A stretch of DNA of 64,000 nucleotides from Parietichytrium sp. I65-24A. Lineage: Eukaryota > Sar > Bigyra > Thraustochytrida > Thraustochytriidae. The notes beneath the pieces are model-generated. The model did not search any database. It was not told the DNA's origin and was given only the letters and a program-made list of their open reading frames with translations. Positions 20,189 to 30,272 of the stretch are shown here, piece after piece (position 1 is the stretch's first letter; each line of letters starts with the position of its first letter). Both the position numbers and the translations under genes were made by a program. The DNA lies in NCBI GenBank assembly GCA_012862575.1, contig BLSF01000028.1:310001-374000 (forward strand), in the 5' to 3' direction.

Positions 20189-21475
20189 TTACACGGACAT
20201 GATGTGCACCCCAGTGTCGTCGTTATAAACGAGTCTTTCAATTCTCACCATTCCGTCCTGCGAACCGGAGGATACTAGTTCAGGCTCAAAGAAATATGGG
20301 CCATGAAGCGCGAAATTGGCTCTAGACGATGGCAGTTGAAGCCTCTGAATGATTTGCCCACTTCGCCATAGTAAAAGCTTTCCATCCGTTGCCACGGAGA
20401 GCAACAGCAGAGCTAAAGGGCCGTCTTTAGATTCATTGCTAGGACTGAGAAATCTTGCCGCGATCACATGAACGTTGCCTGAATGGCCTTTCATCACGCA
20501 CACCTTCTCTCCGGTACTTATGCTCCAGACATAGATGTCCCTTGAGTCGAGTACTGCCATGACCCAGTCCCCCTTGGTTTGTACACAGGTCGGGGTGATT
20601 TGTGAAAAGAACCCTCTTCTGATCTCTATAGACCTTATCAAATCCTTCGCCTCCGTTGTCCAGTCTCTTATGTCCAAAACAAACAGGCCGGGTTTGTCGC
20701 ATTTGACAAACACGACATTCTTCCCATCATAATGACACGGCATTGAGCTTTGTGGTGTCGTGAGGGACGCCTCAAATTGCACAGGCCGCGCGCGTTGCAT
20801 AGACTTGCGTTCCTGCTCCCTGAGCTCAGAGAGTCTGTCTACCATGCCCGAACTCTTTTCGCCCTTCTCGTGGTTCTCATCTTGAGATCCGTCTTCGCTC
20901 GGTGACCAAGCGTCTGGAGGAAACTCGAGCGAAAATACTGTCACTGAGTTTCGCACAATCAAGACGATTTTGTATCCGCACTGAAACAAATACGCATTCA
21001 CGCAAGTTCCGAAAGAGTGGTGTCTATTAAATGCATACGCCTCGCACCTTGCTTCTCCATCATGTGGTTCGAGCGACTTCAGGTCCCAAACCAGAATGGC
21101 GGCATCGCCCGCAGTGGCGACCAACCTTCCGCTAGCAGTGTCCAGGTGCATGGTCCTAATGGCCTCGTTCGAGCGTCGCTTCAGGCATATGGTTGAATAG
21201 CCTGGGATCGCACTGCCGCGTTCGACATCTTCCGCGTTCATTTGGTCAGCGTCGGCACCAGCATCGGCATTTAAGGCCGGGTTTCGATCTGCATGCGTTG
21301 GAAATGCAAGTCTCACGGCGCCCACCGCCGTGCCGACGGCCACGAGCCCCGTCGCCGCGTCGAACACCACACACGACACCGCGTCTCCCAGCGACGAGCT
21401 GAAAAGCGTCGCCGCTCGAGAGCTCATTTTACCGCTCGCCGACCGCTTCAGCTCTGGCGCCACCGCGTCCGGCAT
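20189..21475 (-). CDS. WD40-repeat protein of unknown role
   Basis: 428 residues starting MPDAVAPELKRSASG. At least five WD-like blades are recognisable: LVAVGTAVGAVRLAF, LVATAGDAAILVWDL, FVLDIRD, DSRDIYVWSISTGEKVCVMKGHSGNVHV, LLLSVATDGKLLLWRSGQ and ELVSSGSQDGMVRIERL. Together they suggest a single beta-propeller with an acidic, low-complexity insert around residues 75-95 and another near 200-225. No F-box, SOCS or other partner domain is visible. WD40 propellers are scaffolds, so no specific pathway can be assigned. It converges on the CtIP-like gene. Confidence 0.75.
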   Translation of the reverse strand: MPDAVAPELKRSASGKMSSRAATLFSSSLGDAVSCVVFDAATGLVAVGTAVGAVRLAFPTHADRNPALNADAGADADQMNAEDVERGSAIPGYSTICLKRRSNEAIRTMHLDTASGRLVATAGDAAILVWDLKSLEPHDGEARCEAYAFNRHHSFGTCVNAYLFQCGYKIVLIVRNSVTVFSLEFPPDAWSPSEDGSQDENHEKGEKSSGMVDRLSELREQERKSMQRARPVQFEASLTTPQSSMPCHYDGKNVVFVKCDKPGLFVLDIRDWTTEAKDLIRSIEIRRGFFSQITPTCVQTKGDWVMAVLDSRDIYVWSISTGEKVCVMKGHSGNVHVIAARFLSPSNESKDGPLALLLLSVATDGKLLLWRSGQIIQRLQLPSSRANFALHGPYFFEPELVSSGSQDGMVRIERLVYNDDTGVHIMSV

Positions 21476-22560
21476 CCCAACACCGAGGCTCCTCGATAGA
21501 TTTCACAAGTCCGATCGAACTGTTCGAACGGTTGATACACCAACCGACAAATGAATATCCGCTATGAGGCAGTCAGCCTCCAGCTCGGACAGGACTTATC
21601 TCACTTTAACAACCTGAATCTCTCAGAAGCTGCAACGCCGAAGCCCTTTCCAGCGCCACACCGAATCCAGCTTTGTTCTCAGCTTTGTTCTCCGCCCTCT
21701 GTTCTCCGATCTATGCTCTCCTGTCCCCGCGCTCTCAACCCAAGCGCAGCAGCAGCTACATACAATTTATCTCAACCCTAGAATCCCACACAGTTGAGAA
21801 CGCGAAACGGAGAGTGCGGGGCAGTGGAAGAATATGAGACTGTACGCGATATCGAGACACCGAAATGACGGCGCGAGAGACGCGTGGAAACGAATCAGGA
21901 AGCTGCCAAATGCGAGGCGCGACAGAGTGGCGGCGCTCTGAGTTACACAATGCAGACGGTGAGTATTGGTACCAGTAGATGGAGTTGTCTGGGACTTACT
22001 GTTGGTTTGCATGGAAAATGGAAGCGATGCGATGTGTACTGCTTTGCAGACTGAAGATTCCTTTCATGCGTCGCGCCGTCGGATGAGACGAGAACGCCAG
22101 TGTAAAATGTCGAATGTAAAATGTCAAATGGACTGTGTTCAAGATCGATTGACAGTGAACGGGTGCTTGGTTAAAATTTGGTCAGTTGTAAAAACGGTTC
22201 CACGTTGTGGTGGACGTTTATGTCGACACCGTGAGGGATGTCGCTCGCTGACCCGAGTTGGATGTTCAAGTGGTGTGGTTTTTCGTCAGCGAAGCACTCA
22301 GAAACAATTTATGATTCTCATGAGATCCCTGCGTACGAAGCTAGCGCTTTGGTTGATAATTAATTCTTGATTTAAAAAAAAAGCGCATTTGAAAGACGCT
22401 GCGACGATTCGGTGAAACGGTGAAGACAAATTCCAAGCTATTTAAATCACTGGAACCGTATTCTTGCGAGTTGGTCGAAACTTGGATCTGACGCTCGAAG
22501 TCCTACACTCTTACGTCATTTTTCGATGAGAACATAAACAGGGGGCAAAGGAAAACGGTG
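21476..22560. other. Intergenic region between the WD40 5' end and the zinc-finger gene 3' end
   Basis: Roughly 1.1 kb, with the WD40 promoter near 21480-21780. Short open frames have no family features, and none is better than chance. A poly-A tract lies near 22373-22382. Confidence 0.4.
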
Positions 22561-24242
22561 CTATGTACGCCGGCCACGGTGTCCCCGAGATCCCCGTCCA
22601 CCACGAGCGTTATTAAAAGAGTGGCCACCACCACGCCCTCGTCCGGAGAAACCGCTTCCAGGATGAAAGTTCGAGTTACCGCGGCCGCGCCCCCCGCGAA
22701 ATGCCCCTGCCCCCCGAAAATCGCCTCGTCCTCGACCAAACGACTGATCTGGTGCTGGGCCACTCTTTGACCGAATTTCGTCAAGCTTTTCAAGATGGGC
22801 TTTGCCCTTCACGTGTTCACGAAGCTGAGCGGAGCTTGTGTACTGCTTTTTGCATACCTGACAGAAAGAAGCCTTGCGCTCCAAACGGACTTTGTCTTTG
22901 TGCTCTTCCGTATCTCGGTGCTCGAAGAGTTCTTCCGCAGAATTGAACTCCATCTGTAAATGATAGACGTCAGAACAGTCAGTATTAGATCACATAAAAG
23001 TCGTGGAATTGACCACAGATCAACAGCATCTCATACAAAACTCACCTGGCATGCCCGGCAGAATGAACTTCTCCCTTGAGCGGTGTCGAAGGCTGCTCCA
23101 GCAGCAAGCACAACATTTTGTCTGTGCAACAATGTGCGAGCATGTTTGGACCATGCCTCAGAGTCATAGCATTCATATTTACATGCATCACAATACCGGA
23201 ATCGCTCTTTCGGCTTGCTCTCGGCAGTTTCGTCAGCAACGTTTGTTGCAGATTTTGCAGTTTTCTTCAGATGCTTTGAAATACCTGCCGCGGGAAGCAG
23301 ATTTGGTGGCAGCGAAGGGATCCTCTCCAGTCCTTCGTCGTCGCAAATAACACCATTCGTTACGTTCTCCTTTGGCGCCTTGTTTCGCAGACCCTTCTCC
23401 CGCTTGGGAGAGCTGTCAGAAATAATGTCGTCTTTGCTCCCAGCTGAACCTTCATCATCTTCTTCTTCTTCGCTATCACTAGAGTCATCGCTGCTATCCG
23501 CAGCATTTAATTTCGCTTCAAGCGCAGCAATTCTAGCATCAATATCATCCAAATTAGCGCCGCCAGCCCTGCCTTCGCTTCCGTTTTCTTCGCCATCAAC
23601 TACGCTATCATCGTCGCTATAACTGTCTCCATCACTCTCGCTGCTGCCACCATCAATTCGACCCTTCCTGTTTGAAGAATCGGCCGCTCCCTTTTCCGGT
23701 GCATCGGCGGAATTAGCGCTATCCTCCGCGTCGCTGCTGGCATAACTAGCATCCCCATTCTCCTCATCCTCTTCTTCCTCCTCCTCATCTCCTTCATCAT
23801 TGTCATGATCATCTGCAACTTGATCTCCATCGTCATCTGCGCTTTGATCGTCCTGCCCTTCATCTTCCTCGTCCTCGTCCTCGTCATCATCGAGACTAAC
23901 TTTCACATTCTCATTTCTCTCTTTGCTTTCATCGCTCATTTCCGAAGCTTCATCCGCATCATCCGCATCATGCTTTTCATGCTTTTCATGCTTATCAAGC
24001 TTTTCATGCTCAAAGGCGCGAGAGGTCTTGCTGCTGCCACGATTCTCAGTTTCTTGCTCCAGCGCCTGGCCAGTCCGCGTCCCTCTTTGTTGTCGCACAT
24101 CTCCTTCTGCCAACGCCGAAGTTGGACTCCATTCTCGCTTCTTCTTCTTCTGGCTATGCTCCAGCTGCTCTCTGCTGTTCTCCAAACGCCGTTTTTTCCC
24201 AGTTTGCCCTGTTTTCCATGTTTTCCATGTTTTCCCTGCCAT
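22561..24242 (-). CDS. U1/matrin-type C2H2 zinc-finger protein with acidic region and RGG tail; one intron
   Basis: Exons 24242-23046 and 22953-22561 join in phase 0 into about 529 residues beginning MAGKTWKTWK. The frame continues upstream to an ATG at 24467, but that stretch is translated simple repeat and probably 5' leader. After a basic start comes a very long Asp/Glu/Ser region (about 100-300). Three fingers follow with C-x2-C-x12-H-x5-H spacing: YCDACKYECYDSEAWSKH, FCRACQMEFNSAEELFEH (spanning the splice) and FCQVCKKQYTSSAQLREH. The tail is Gly-Arg rich (GRGRGDFRGAGAFRGGRGRG), an RGG box. Fingers of this spacing, as in JAZ/ZNF346 and U1-C-like proteins, bind double-stranded or structured RNA. 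A nuclear or nucleolar RNA-binding or ribosome-assembly role is inferred. Confidence 0.8.
22954..23045 (-). other. Intron of the zinc-finger/RGG gene (92 bp)
   Basis: The donor is TGCCAG|GTGAGT and the acceptor TTTACAG|ATGGAG on the minus strand. The junction is phase 0 and joins CRACQ to MEFNSAEELFEH, completing a C2H2 finger that neither exon holds alone. This is strong evidence that the intron is real. Confidence 0.92.
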
Positions 24243-25006
24243 CCTTCGTCTTTTCACTTTTATCGGCCAGTAAGGGGGACAGGATGGGTTAGAGGATATA
24301 TTAAGAGGGCGAGTAAGGATCGGGGACGGTCTACGAGGTCCTCGCGTATGTGTTTGCGTATGCGGGTGTAAGTTATGAATAGTTATGTCTGATGATGTAG
24401 ATGATGTTGTCATGTATTGTATTGTATTGTTTGTATTGTCATGTATTGTATTTGTCATTGTAGTCATTGTATGTCATTGTCTATCATTGTTATCATTGTC
24501 TGGCAAAGAGAGAAGCCGGTGAAATGCGTTCCTCAATTGCGTTCCTCATGGTGTTAACAGGCTTAGAAGTGCAATCAGCAGCGAGTAGAAAGGCCTTAAC
24601 ACTCGCTAAAGATAAGACAACTGGATCATACCTGCACTTACCGGGTACTATAAAGTTGCAAAAGGTGATGGCTAATCCTGTATTAGATGCCTTAGCCAGC
24701 TGTTATACATAGTTTAGTGCGTTCTACTGTCCTATCCTCCAATGTTTGTAAGTGTATAAGTGTATGTTGTAGTGTTGTCTTTCAATCAATGATTGACAGT
24801 GAGTTAGTTGATGATTGAGTTGTTTGATTGAACAACACAGAGTACACAGAGTGAGCGATTGGGAAGAGATAGAGATACGGAAAGTGTGTTTGGAAAGAAA
24901 CCCCTTTTGGAAAGCGTTGTTAGACTTTTAAGAGTGACAGACATCCCCCGACGGAGATGACAGAGACGGGGCAAGAGGTGCACAAAGAGGAGCACCAGGC
25001 ACCATA
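24243..25006. other. Divergent intergenic region with TATTG/CATTG-rich simple sequence
   Basis: The stretch 24405-24500 is an imperfect repeat of CATGTATTG/TATTGTATTG words. A short open frame at 24467-24712 has no recognisable features. The region should hold promoters for the zinc-finger and AttH-like genes. Confidence 0.45.
24405..24500. repeat. Imperfect TATTGT/CATTGT microsatellite
   Basis: Repeated TGTATTG and GTCATTG words occur upstream of the zinc-finger gene, probably in its promoter or 5' leader. Confidence 0.7.
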
Positions 25007-26353
25007 ATGGAGATGCTGCAAACGTTATTCGGAATGGCTTCGGCGGTGGGAGCGTGGCTGGCGCTGGAAAGACCAAAGCCCGCGCGGGATGTGCACGGAA
25101 ATGTGATGGACCCAGTGGGAGACACGAGGCTGAAGAACCTTGTGGGCTGGCTCATGGCGACAATCGCCAAGAGTAGAGAACGAAGCGCGTTCGCAGCAGC
25201 CAAGAATTTGAAGGAGATCGAGAGCTTTCACAAGCCAGAGCCGCATGCGTTCTTCAACGAGTCGTACTATTTCAATGGCTGTGACCCGCGCACGAATGAC
25301 CGCGTCATCACACGCTTGAGCCGGCGCGGCGCGAATGGAGACAAGTCGTACGTGGTCCTTCTGCTAGACCTTGCCGAGCATGGCACTTTCTCGTTGGAAG
25401 TCGACAACGTTCCGGTCACGGCCGAGGTGGACCACCCGTCAGCTTGCGGGCTGTCTTATATTTGCGCCGAGCCTATGAGGAAATGGAAGATCACTTACAA
25501 AGGAGAGTTGAAGAGAGGATGCCACTTGCCGAGCCAGGTGAACGGCGCCGAGGTGGCAACTGTCCGCGCAGAGCTTGATTTAACGTTCGAATCAGAATCG
25601 CCATGCTTTTGGTACATGCGGGACGACTGCGCAGAGACGCTTGGCAAGAACTTGAGCCAAGAGCCTTGGGGCATGCAGTTTCTCAACGTTTGCCTCAAAA
25701 GGTCGAAGAATCACGGACATTACGAGGACTTTGGCTCTCTCAGAGGAACAATCAAAATTAATGACTCGGAGCCAAGTCAATTCGACTCGAAAGCGTTTCG
25801 TGATCACAGCTGGGACATTCGCAGGTGGCAAGCAATTGACAGTTTGCTCATTTTCTTCCTAGCCTTGAAGAAGCCGCTGCGCTTATTTGGCAACGAATAT
25901 CATTTCCTGGACGTCACGTTGGTATCAATGCCTGGCAATACTTCTGGGGTCGCAAGGTACAGCACAGGTTATGTGCTCCCAAAGACCGGCACCAAAGCTC
26001 CCCTTCTCACGCTAAAGTATGGAACGTCCATCCTTGACATTCCTTGGCGCACGAGGGACAATGGCGTCCGCGAGCCAATGCCCGTGAGCGAAATTGTGGT
26101 ATACGTTGTGCCGGAGTGCGACGACAAACTATCCGGACCGCCTCCGCCGCCGGCTGAACTCCGCATCCGTGCGGAAGGGGACTGTAGAAATGTGATGTAC
26201 TACCCCGACAACGGGGCGTTCTATGTCTATGAAGATTGTATGGACTTCACCGTTTCACAAGGAGCATCAAAACAATGCATCAAAGCTTTCGGAACCAGGC
26301 AGAGTGGTTTTCGAGTCGGAGAGTTCGACCCTCTGCTCGGAGGTTGCGGGTAG
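25007..26353 (+). CDS. AttH / tocopherol-cyclase-like (DUF7064/DUF7065-type) protein
   Basis: 448 residues from ATG 25007. A hydrophobic N-terminus (MEMLQTLFGMASAVGAWLAL) may be an anchor or signal. Residues about 80-180 read FFNESYYFNGCDPRTNDRVI and then a beta-rich lipocalin-like half. The second half has FRDHSWDIRRWQAIDS near 263, matching the conserved DHSWG-x-R-W-like motif of the DUF7064/AttH group. These are two-barrel calycin-like proteins that bind or modify hydrophobic small molecules. The substrate is unknown. Assignment is by motif recognition, so the family is moderately sure and the function open. Confidence 0.6.
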   Translation: MEMLQTLFGMASAVGAWLALERPKPARDVHGNVMDPVGDTRLKNLVGWLMATIAKSRERSAFAAAKNLKEIESFHKPEPHAFFNESYYFNGCDPRTNDRVITRLSRRGANGDKSYVVLLLDLAEHGTFSLEVDNVPVTAEVDHPSACGLSYICAEPMRKWKITYKGELKRGCHLPSQVNGAEVATVRAELDLTFESESPCFWYMRDDCAETLGKNLSQEPWGMQFLNVCLKRSKNHGHYEDFGSLRGTIKINDSEPSQFDSKAFRDHSWDIRRWQAIDSLLIFFLALKKPLRLFGNEYHFLDVTLVSMPGNTSGVARYSTGYVLPKTGTKAPLLTLKYGTSILDIPWRTRDNGVREPMPVSEIVVYVVPECDDKLSGPPPPPAELRIRAEGDCRNVMYYPDNGAFYVYEDCMDFTVSQGASKQCIKAFGTRQSGFRVGEFDPLLGGCG

Positions 26354-27101
26354 TCCCCGCGTTTAGTTCCCTGACTGAGGGCTTGGAAAAACCGACTTTG
26401 GAAGATATCAAGTATTCATTTTAATATCAATATATTCTCTACTTTCTTATCGATCTCAGAGATGCTGAGAGCAGATCTTTGATGCTACCATACTCAAGCG
26501 TACAAGAAAAGCCCAATCTCGTCAACTTTGATGACCAGGCACACTTGAGCTAGACAATGTCAGGAAATGTAGCCCGGTTCCGATGCGAACGTATCAGCTC
26601 TCACACCTAAAAGGCCGCCAAGAGAGCAGACAGGAATGAATCAAAGAGCATGCGTTGTTCTTCAACAGAACCTGATCTTTCGGCAGTCGGTCAGCCTAGG
26701 ACAGTAGGAGTACGCGATATTAAATCTGGCCGAAATTCATCGTGCCACGCAGCGTTCTTGCTCCTAAGGCAAATACGAACATAGAAAAGCTGGTTAATCT
26801 CGTAGGTTGCAATAAAGAAAGCTGTCTGTCTCCACATTGTCACATTGGGCCTTCCATTCTGATGATGCAGATTAGTGACCCGCATTCAGCTCTCTGCTTC
26901 AAAGCAAGCGAATGCCGAATTTTAAAATGCTATCAGTTATCAATCTCTCGGTATATAGAATTACAAAAAATGAAACGGCAAAGCTTCCGGATACTCAAGA
27001 GTTTCTTCTTCTAGCGCTTGATGGATCTCAATGCCACAAACGCTTGCTCGAGATATGGTGATTCGTGGCTTGTATCGTTCGACTGTTCCAATTGCTACAC
27101 T
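26354..27101. other. Convergent 3' intergenic region
   Basis: About 750 bp between the stops of the AttH-like gene and the RhoGEF gene. It is AT-richer than the coding DNA. I see no gene or RNA in it. Confidence 0.4.
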
Positions 27102-29033
27102 CTACGCCACAGGTTTGTCCCACTGCGTCTTTTGCATGGCGGCGTTGTAGTAATACGTGCGCTGGGATTTTGGTTCGACTAATTCCACCCAACCTGGAGG
27201 AAGACCACGCGGAGGAGGTGGTGGGGGTGGCGGAGGTTGCTGGGCTACTGGGCTTCTAGCTTGAGGGCCGCCAGGAGACGACATACTCATGCCCTCAAAA
27301 GCAGTGTGCAAAGGCCTATTTGCAGCAGGAACCCACTGCCGCCTTGTCTCATTAACTGCTCCTGGACACAACGCCAATTTCGAAAACCAGAGTTGTTTCG
27401 TCTCATTGTTCGGGCAAAGCATAGTCCAGCGCCCTGTGGGGCCCTTCACATAGAAGGCATTCAGGCCAAACTCATCAGAGTCACCAAAACCTTTTACTGT
27501 GATGGTCCCCAAGTGTCTGTAAGAGCCTCTGTTCAGCCACTCAGACGTACGTCCGCAGACCAAGATGTCATTAAAGAGCCAAAAGTGCCTCTTTTTCGCG
27601 TTTCCCTGCTCCTCCATCCGTTCCAACTTGCCGTAGAGCATGAAAAACCGGGTCGGTGTGGCAAGAGGATAGAACGGTGCAAAGCTGTTCTGGATATCCA
27701 CCACTTTCTTCTGATTCTCCTTCATATGCACTGCCTCCCGCATGAACTGCTGAACGTTCAGAAATAAGTCAATCGCAAGACTCATGTTCGGATAAGATTG
27801 GTGGTCTTTTGGAGTCCTGCTCTCCAATTTGCGAAGCTGTTCGATGTACACGTCGATTCTCTGTAATGGGAGTTTCATGAGATGAGAAAGTGGGGGAATG
27901 CACTGTCTTTGAGCTGCCTCGTCTACTGCACGAAACCCCATGCGCTCTTCCCTGAATTTTTCGATCAGACGTTGCGCCTCTTCGAATTGGATAACATACG
28001 TTGTATAGACCTTGAATTTCGGCGCAAACTTGACAAAATCTGTGGCAAGGCTTTGGTCTGTCTCCATCTGTGCGAAAGAATCCTCCATCGAGGCCAAAAA
28101 TGAGCTATTCATTGCGATAATACCTTCCATGTCAGCAAATAGCAGGTTCGCCTCCTCCGGACTCAATGTCTTTTGAGAAAACCAAGATTCAGCGGCTTCC
28201 TTTTGCCCGCCCCAGTGAGCAGGATTTTTAAGAGGGTGAATGTAGAACTGGTCAAGGTTCTTCAGATCATGATTGTACTTTCGCTCGGACTCTATAATCT
28301 CGCTCATGATCTCCATACGCTCTATGTGCTCAACGCTCATTTGCGCGGGCGGTCTGGCTGGCTCTGCTTTAGGTTGTGGCAGCCGCACTCGGCTGGGGTC
28401 CACGCCAATCTCTTCAGTGCCATCCGCAAAGCGAACGTTGTATCTGTCCTTGTCGTAGCCGCTTACTTGTGCTGCTTTCCAAGAGCTGTCTGGACCTTGC
28501 ACCTCGATATCAGTCCCAACTTCAAACATGTTGGATCTATCATAGGTTTCTTCCACAATATCTTCCACCAGCAGGTCAAAAGCGTCGACCAAATCTTCAT
28601 CAAACTGGTCTCGCAAAGAGCGCGGGTCAAAATCGGCAGGAATGTAGTTGATTTTTTCCCAAGGCTCCAGGGATACTACGTCTCCACCGTTCAACTCAAT
28701 GAGTCGATCAGCCTCTTGAACAAGCTTTCGCATGCCTTCTAGCCGAAGAAGCAGTTTATTGACGTGCTCTTGGAGAAGGCGCTTAGACCTCACGTCCTTG
28801 ACGCTCGGTATCGCGCGCAGGAAGCACGAGATTGCCGCCATGTAGTTATCAACCGCCATTGACGCATGTCGCTTCAACAGCGTCGGATTCACCTCTTTCG
28901 CGTCATAAATCCTTGCCGCCTTATCGTCGGCAGACGTGCCAAGCTCGCTCCGGACGAATCCTTGGTTGATCTGTTCGCGCACGTCAATTCCACGGCTCTT
29001 CAGCTGACCGTTGGGTGGCCTTGCCCCAATCAT
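27102..29033 (-). CDS. Rho guanine nucleotide exchange factor (DH-PH) with MIT-like, Tudor-like and WW modules
   Basis: The ATG at 29033 (MIGARPPNGQLKSRG) gives 643 residues; the open frame continues 18 codons upstream only to a TTG. A helical MIT-like segment at about 52-108 (MAVDNYMAAISCFLRAI...) is followed near 175-215 by a Tudor/SH3-like strand set (DIEVQGPDSSWKAAQVSGYDKDRYNVRF). The DH domain spans about 242-430 (MSEIIESERKYNHDLKNLDQF ... LPLQRIDVYIEQLRKL). PH follows at about 450-570 (KRHFWLFNDILVCGR). A poly-Pro run precedes a C-terminal WW domain (GWVELVEPKSQRTYYYNAAM, second Trp at QWDKP). DH-PH proteins load GTP on Rho/Rac GTPases at membranes. The WW domain should recruit PPxY proteins; the head-to-head neighbour contains four PPGY motifs. 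Confidence 0.87.
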   Translation of the reverse strand: MIGARPPNGQLKSRGIDVREQINQGFVRSELGTSADDKAARIYDAKEVNPTLLKRHASMAVDNYMAAISCFLRAIPSVKDVRSKRLLQEHVNKLLLRLEGMRKLVQEADRLIELNGGDVVSLEPWEKINYIPADFDPRSLRDQFDEDLVDAFDLLVEDIVEETYDRSNMFEVGTDIEVQGPDSSWKAAQVSGYDKDRYNVRFADGTEEIGVDPSRVRLPQPKAEPARPPAQMSVEHIERMEIMSEIIESERKYNHDLKNLDQFYIHPLKNPAHWGGQKEAAESWFSQKTLSPEEANLLFADMEGIIAMNSSFLASMEDSFAQMETDQSLATDFVKFAPKFKVYTTYVIQFEEAQRLIEKFREERMGFRAVDEAAQRQCIPPLSHLMKLPLQRIDVYIEQLRKLESRTPKDHQSYPNMSLAIDLFLNVQQFMREAVHMKENQKKVVDIQNSFAPFYPLATPTRFFMLYGKLERMEEQGNAKKRHFWLFNDILVCGRTSEWLNRGSYRHLGTITVKGFGDSDEFGLNAFYVKGPTGRWTMLCPNNETKQLWFSKLALCPGAVNETRRQWVPAANRPLHTAFEGMSMSSPGGPQARSPVAQQPPPPPPPPPRGLPPGWVELVEPKSQRTYYYNAAMQKTQWDKPVA

Positions 29034-30272
29034 CTCCGCTCCAACTCCCTTCCAACGACCCTCACAACTGAAATCTCCCAAGGCCAATCTAGTCAGCCAC
29101 GAAGACCAAAATCGGCTTGCAAGCTTGCCCCGCTTCTCGCACTTTCCTACCAGCCAGACACCTCTTCTCGAGACTCGGCCACAGTAGTCCCGTTTCGCCT
29201 GCCCTGGTCACACCCCTGTATCTGAATCTGTATCTGTTTCTATGTATCTGTATCTGTATCTGTATCGGTTTCTGTTTCTGTATCTGTTTCCGTATCTGTA
29301 CTTGTACCTCTGTCCGTGTCTGCTTTGCACTCTCTGCACTCTCTTTGCTCTTCGCACTCTCCGCGCGGACATGTATTTCATGTATTCCCCGACAGAGCAC
29401 TGAACCAAACTGAACCAACTCATTGACTCTCCCAGGAAGAAATATCCTATTCACGCACTAAGACTAGCTACTGTCAACTCATCGAACCTGCTCTGTGCAA
29501 TAGCTGACTCGTACGATTGCCAAAGAAAGAAGAGACACCATGACAACAAGAAGAAAACGAGCAAGATAAGCAGAATGCATTTTTGACTGTTTCAAAGTTG
29601 AATTCTTATTTTGACTATTTTAAAACTTTGAGTACAGAATGGAAAATAAATTGCGTTGTGTGATTTTTAAAGCCAACGAAGCGCACATCGACGTCCACGT
29701 AGTTCACGTGGTTCACGTGCACATGAACAATGTCCTGAGCATGAGCTCTGCCAGCGCAACCCCTATACTTGCGAGTAAATGACTCTTAGCGCAGACCGGG
29801 TTCTATCCTCACGCGCAGGCACGGCGGGTACTGACTGTGAGGACGTACGTCCGTGTACGTGTACGTGTACGCAGTACTGAGTACTCGAGTAACGTTCGTG
29901 GAACGTAGGCCAAGCGGAGTCTTCGCCGCGGACCCGCCCAAGTGAAGGCAGAGGCATCCCGGAGTTTACGCTGATTGTGGCCGAGCTGGACCCTGTATAT
30001 TGGCGACGAGGTTTATTATTCGAGGGTTGAGACTTCTCAGAGCTCAGAGCGTATTTGTGCGCCAAAGAGGTGAAACACTGCCCTTGCGGCCTGCAGTCTA
30101 CTGGTAGCATCAGCATCAGCAGCAGCAGCTGGCCGTCTGGAATCGAGGTAATCTTTCTTACAAGGGCGGCAAATAAAGAAGACAAAGTCTGTTGCAGGCA
30201 GCTGAAGCCGGCCGTCTGCGAATCACGGATATTTGACAAGGGTTTTGGACAAGGGATTGCAGTTGAACCAAA
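29034..30272. promoter_or_regulatory. Shared divergent promoter region of the RhoGEF and BAR-like genes
   Basis: The 1.2 kb between opposed start codons contains a TGTATC microsatellite on the RhoGEF side, two CACGTG boxes (29705-29710 and 29714-29719), a 12-base palindrome GGACGTACGTCC (29841-29852) and a following run of GTGTAC words. CACGTG and ACGT-core palindromes are classical bZIP/bHLH sites. Regulation is inferred; no expression evidence exists in the sequence. Confidence 0.45.
29218..29312. repeat. TGTATC/TGTTTC microsatellite
   Basis: About fifteen imperfect copies of the hexamer CTGTAT/CTGTTT lie about 200 bp upstream of the RhoGEF start codon. Confidence 0.85.

Noticed and set aside
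22561-22953. Separate small RGG protein gene
   Set aside because: Its first finger is incomplete alone; a GT-AG junction joins it in phase to the upstream frame.
24243-24467. N-terminal extension of the zinc-finger protein to ATG 24467
   Set aside because: The peptide is translated microsatellite (Thr/Asn/Ile/His runs), more likely 5' leader; not fully excluded.
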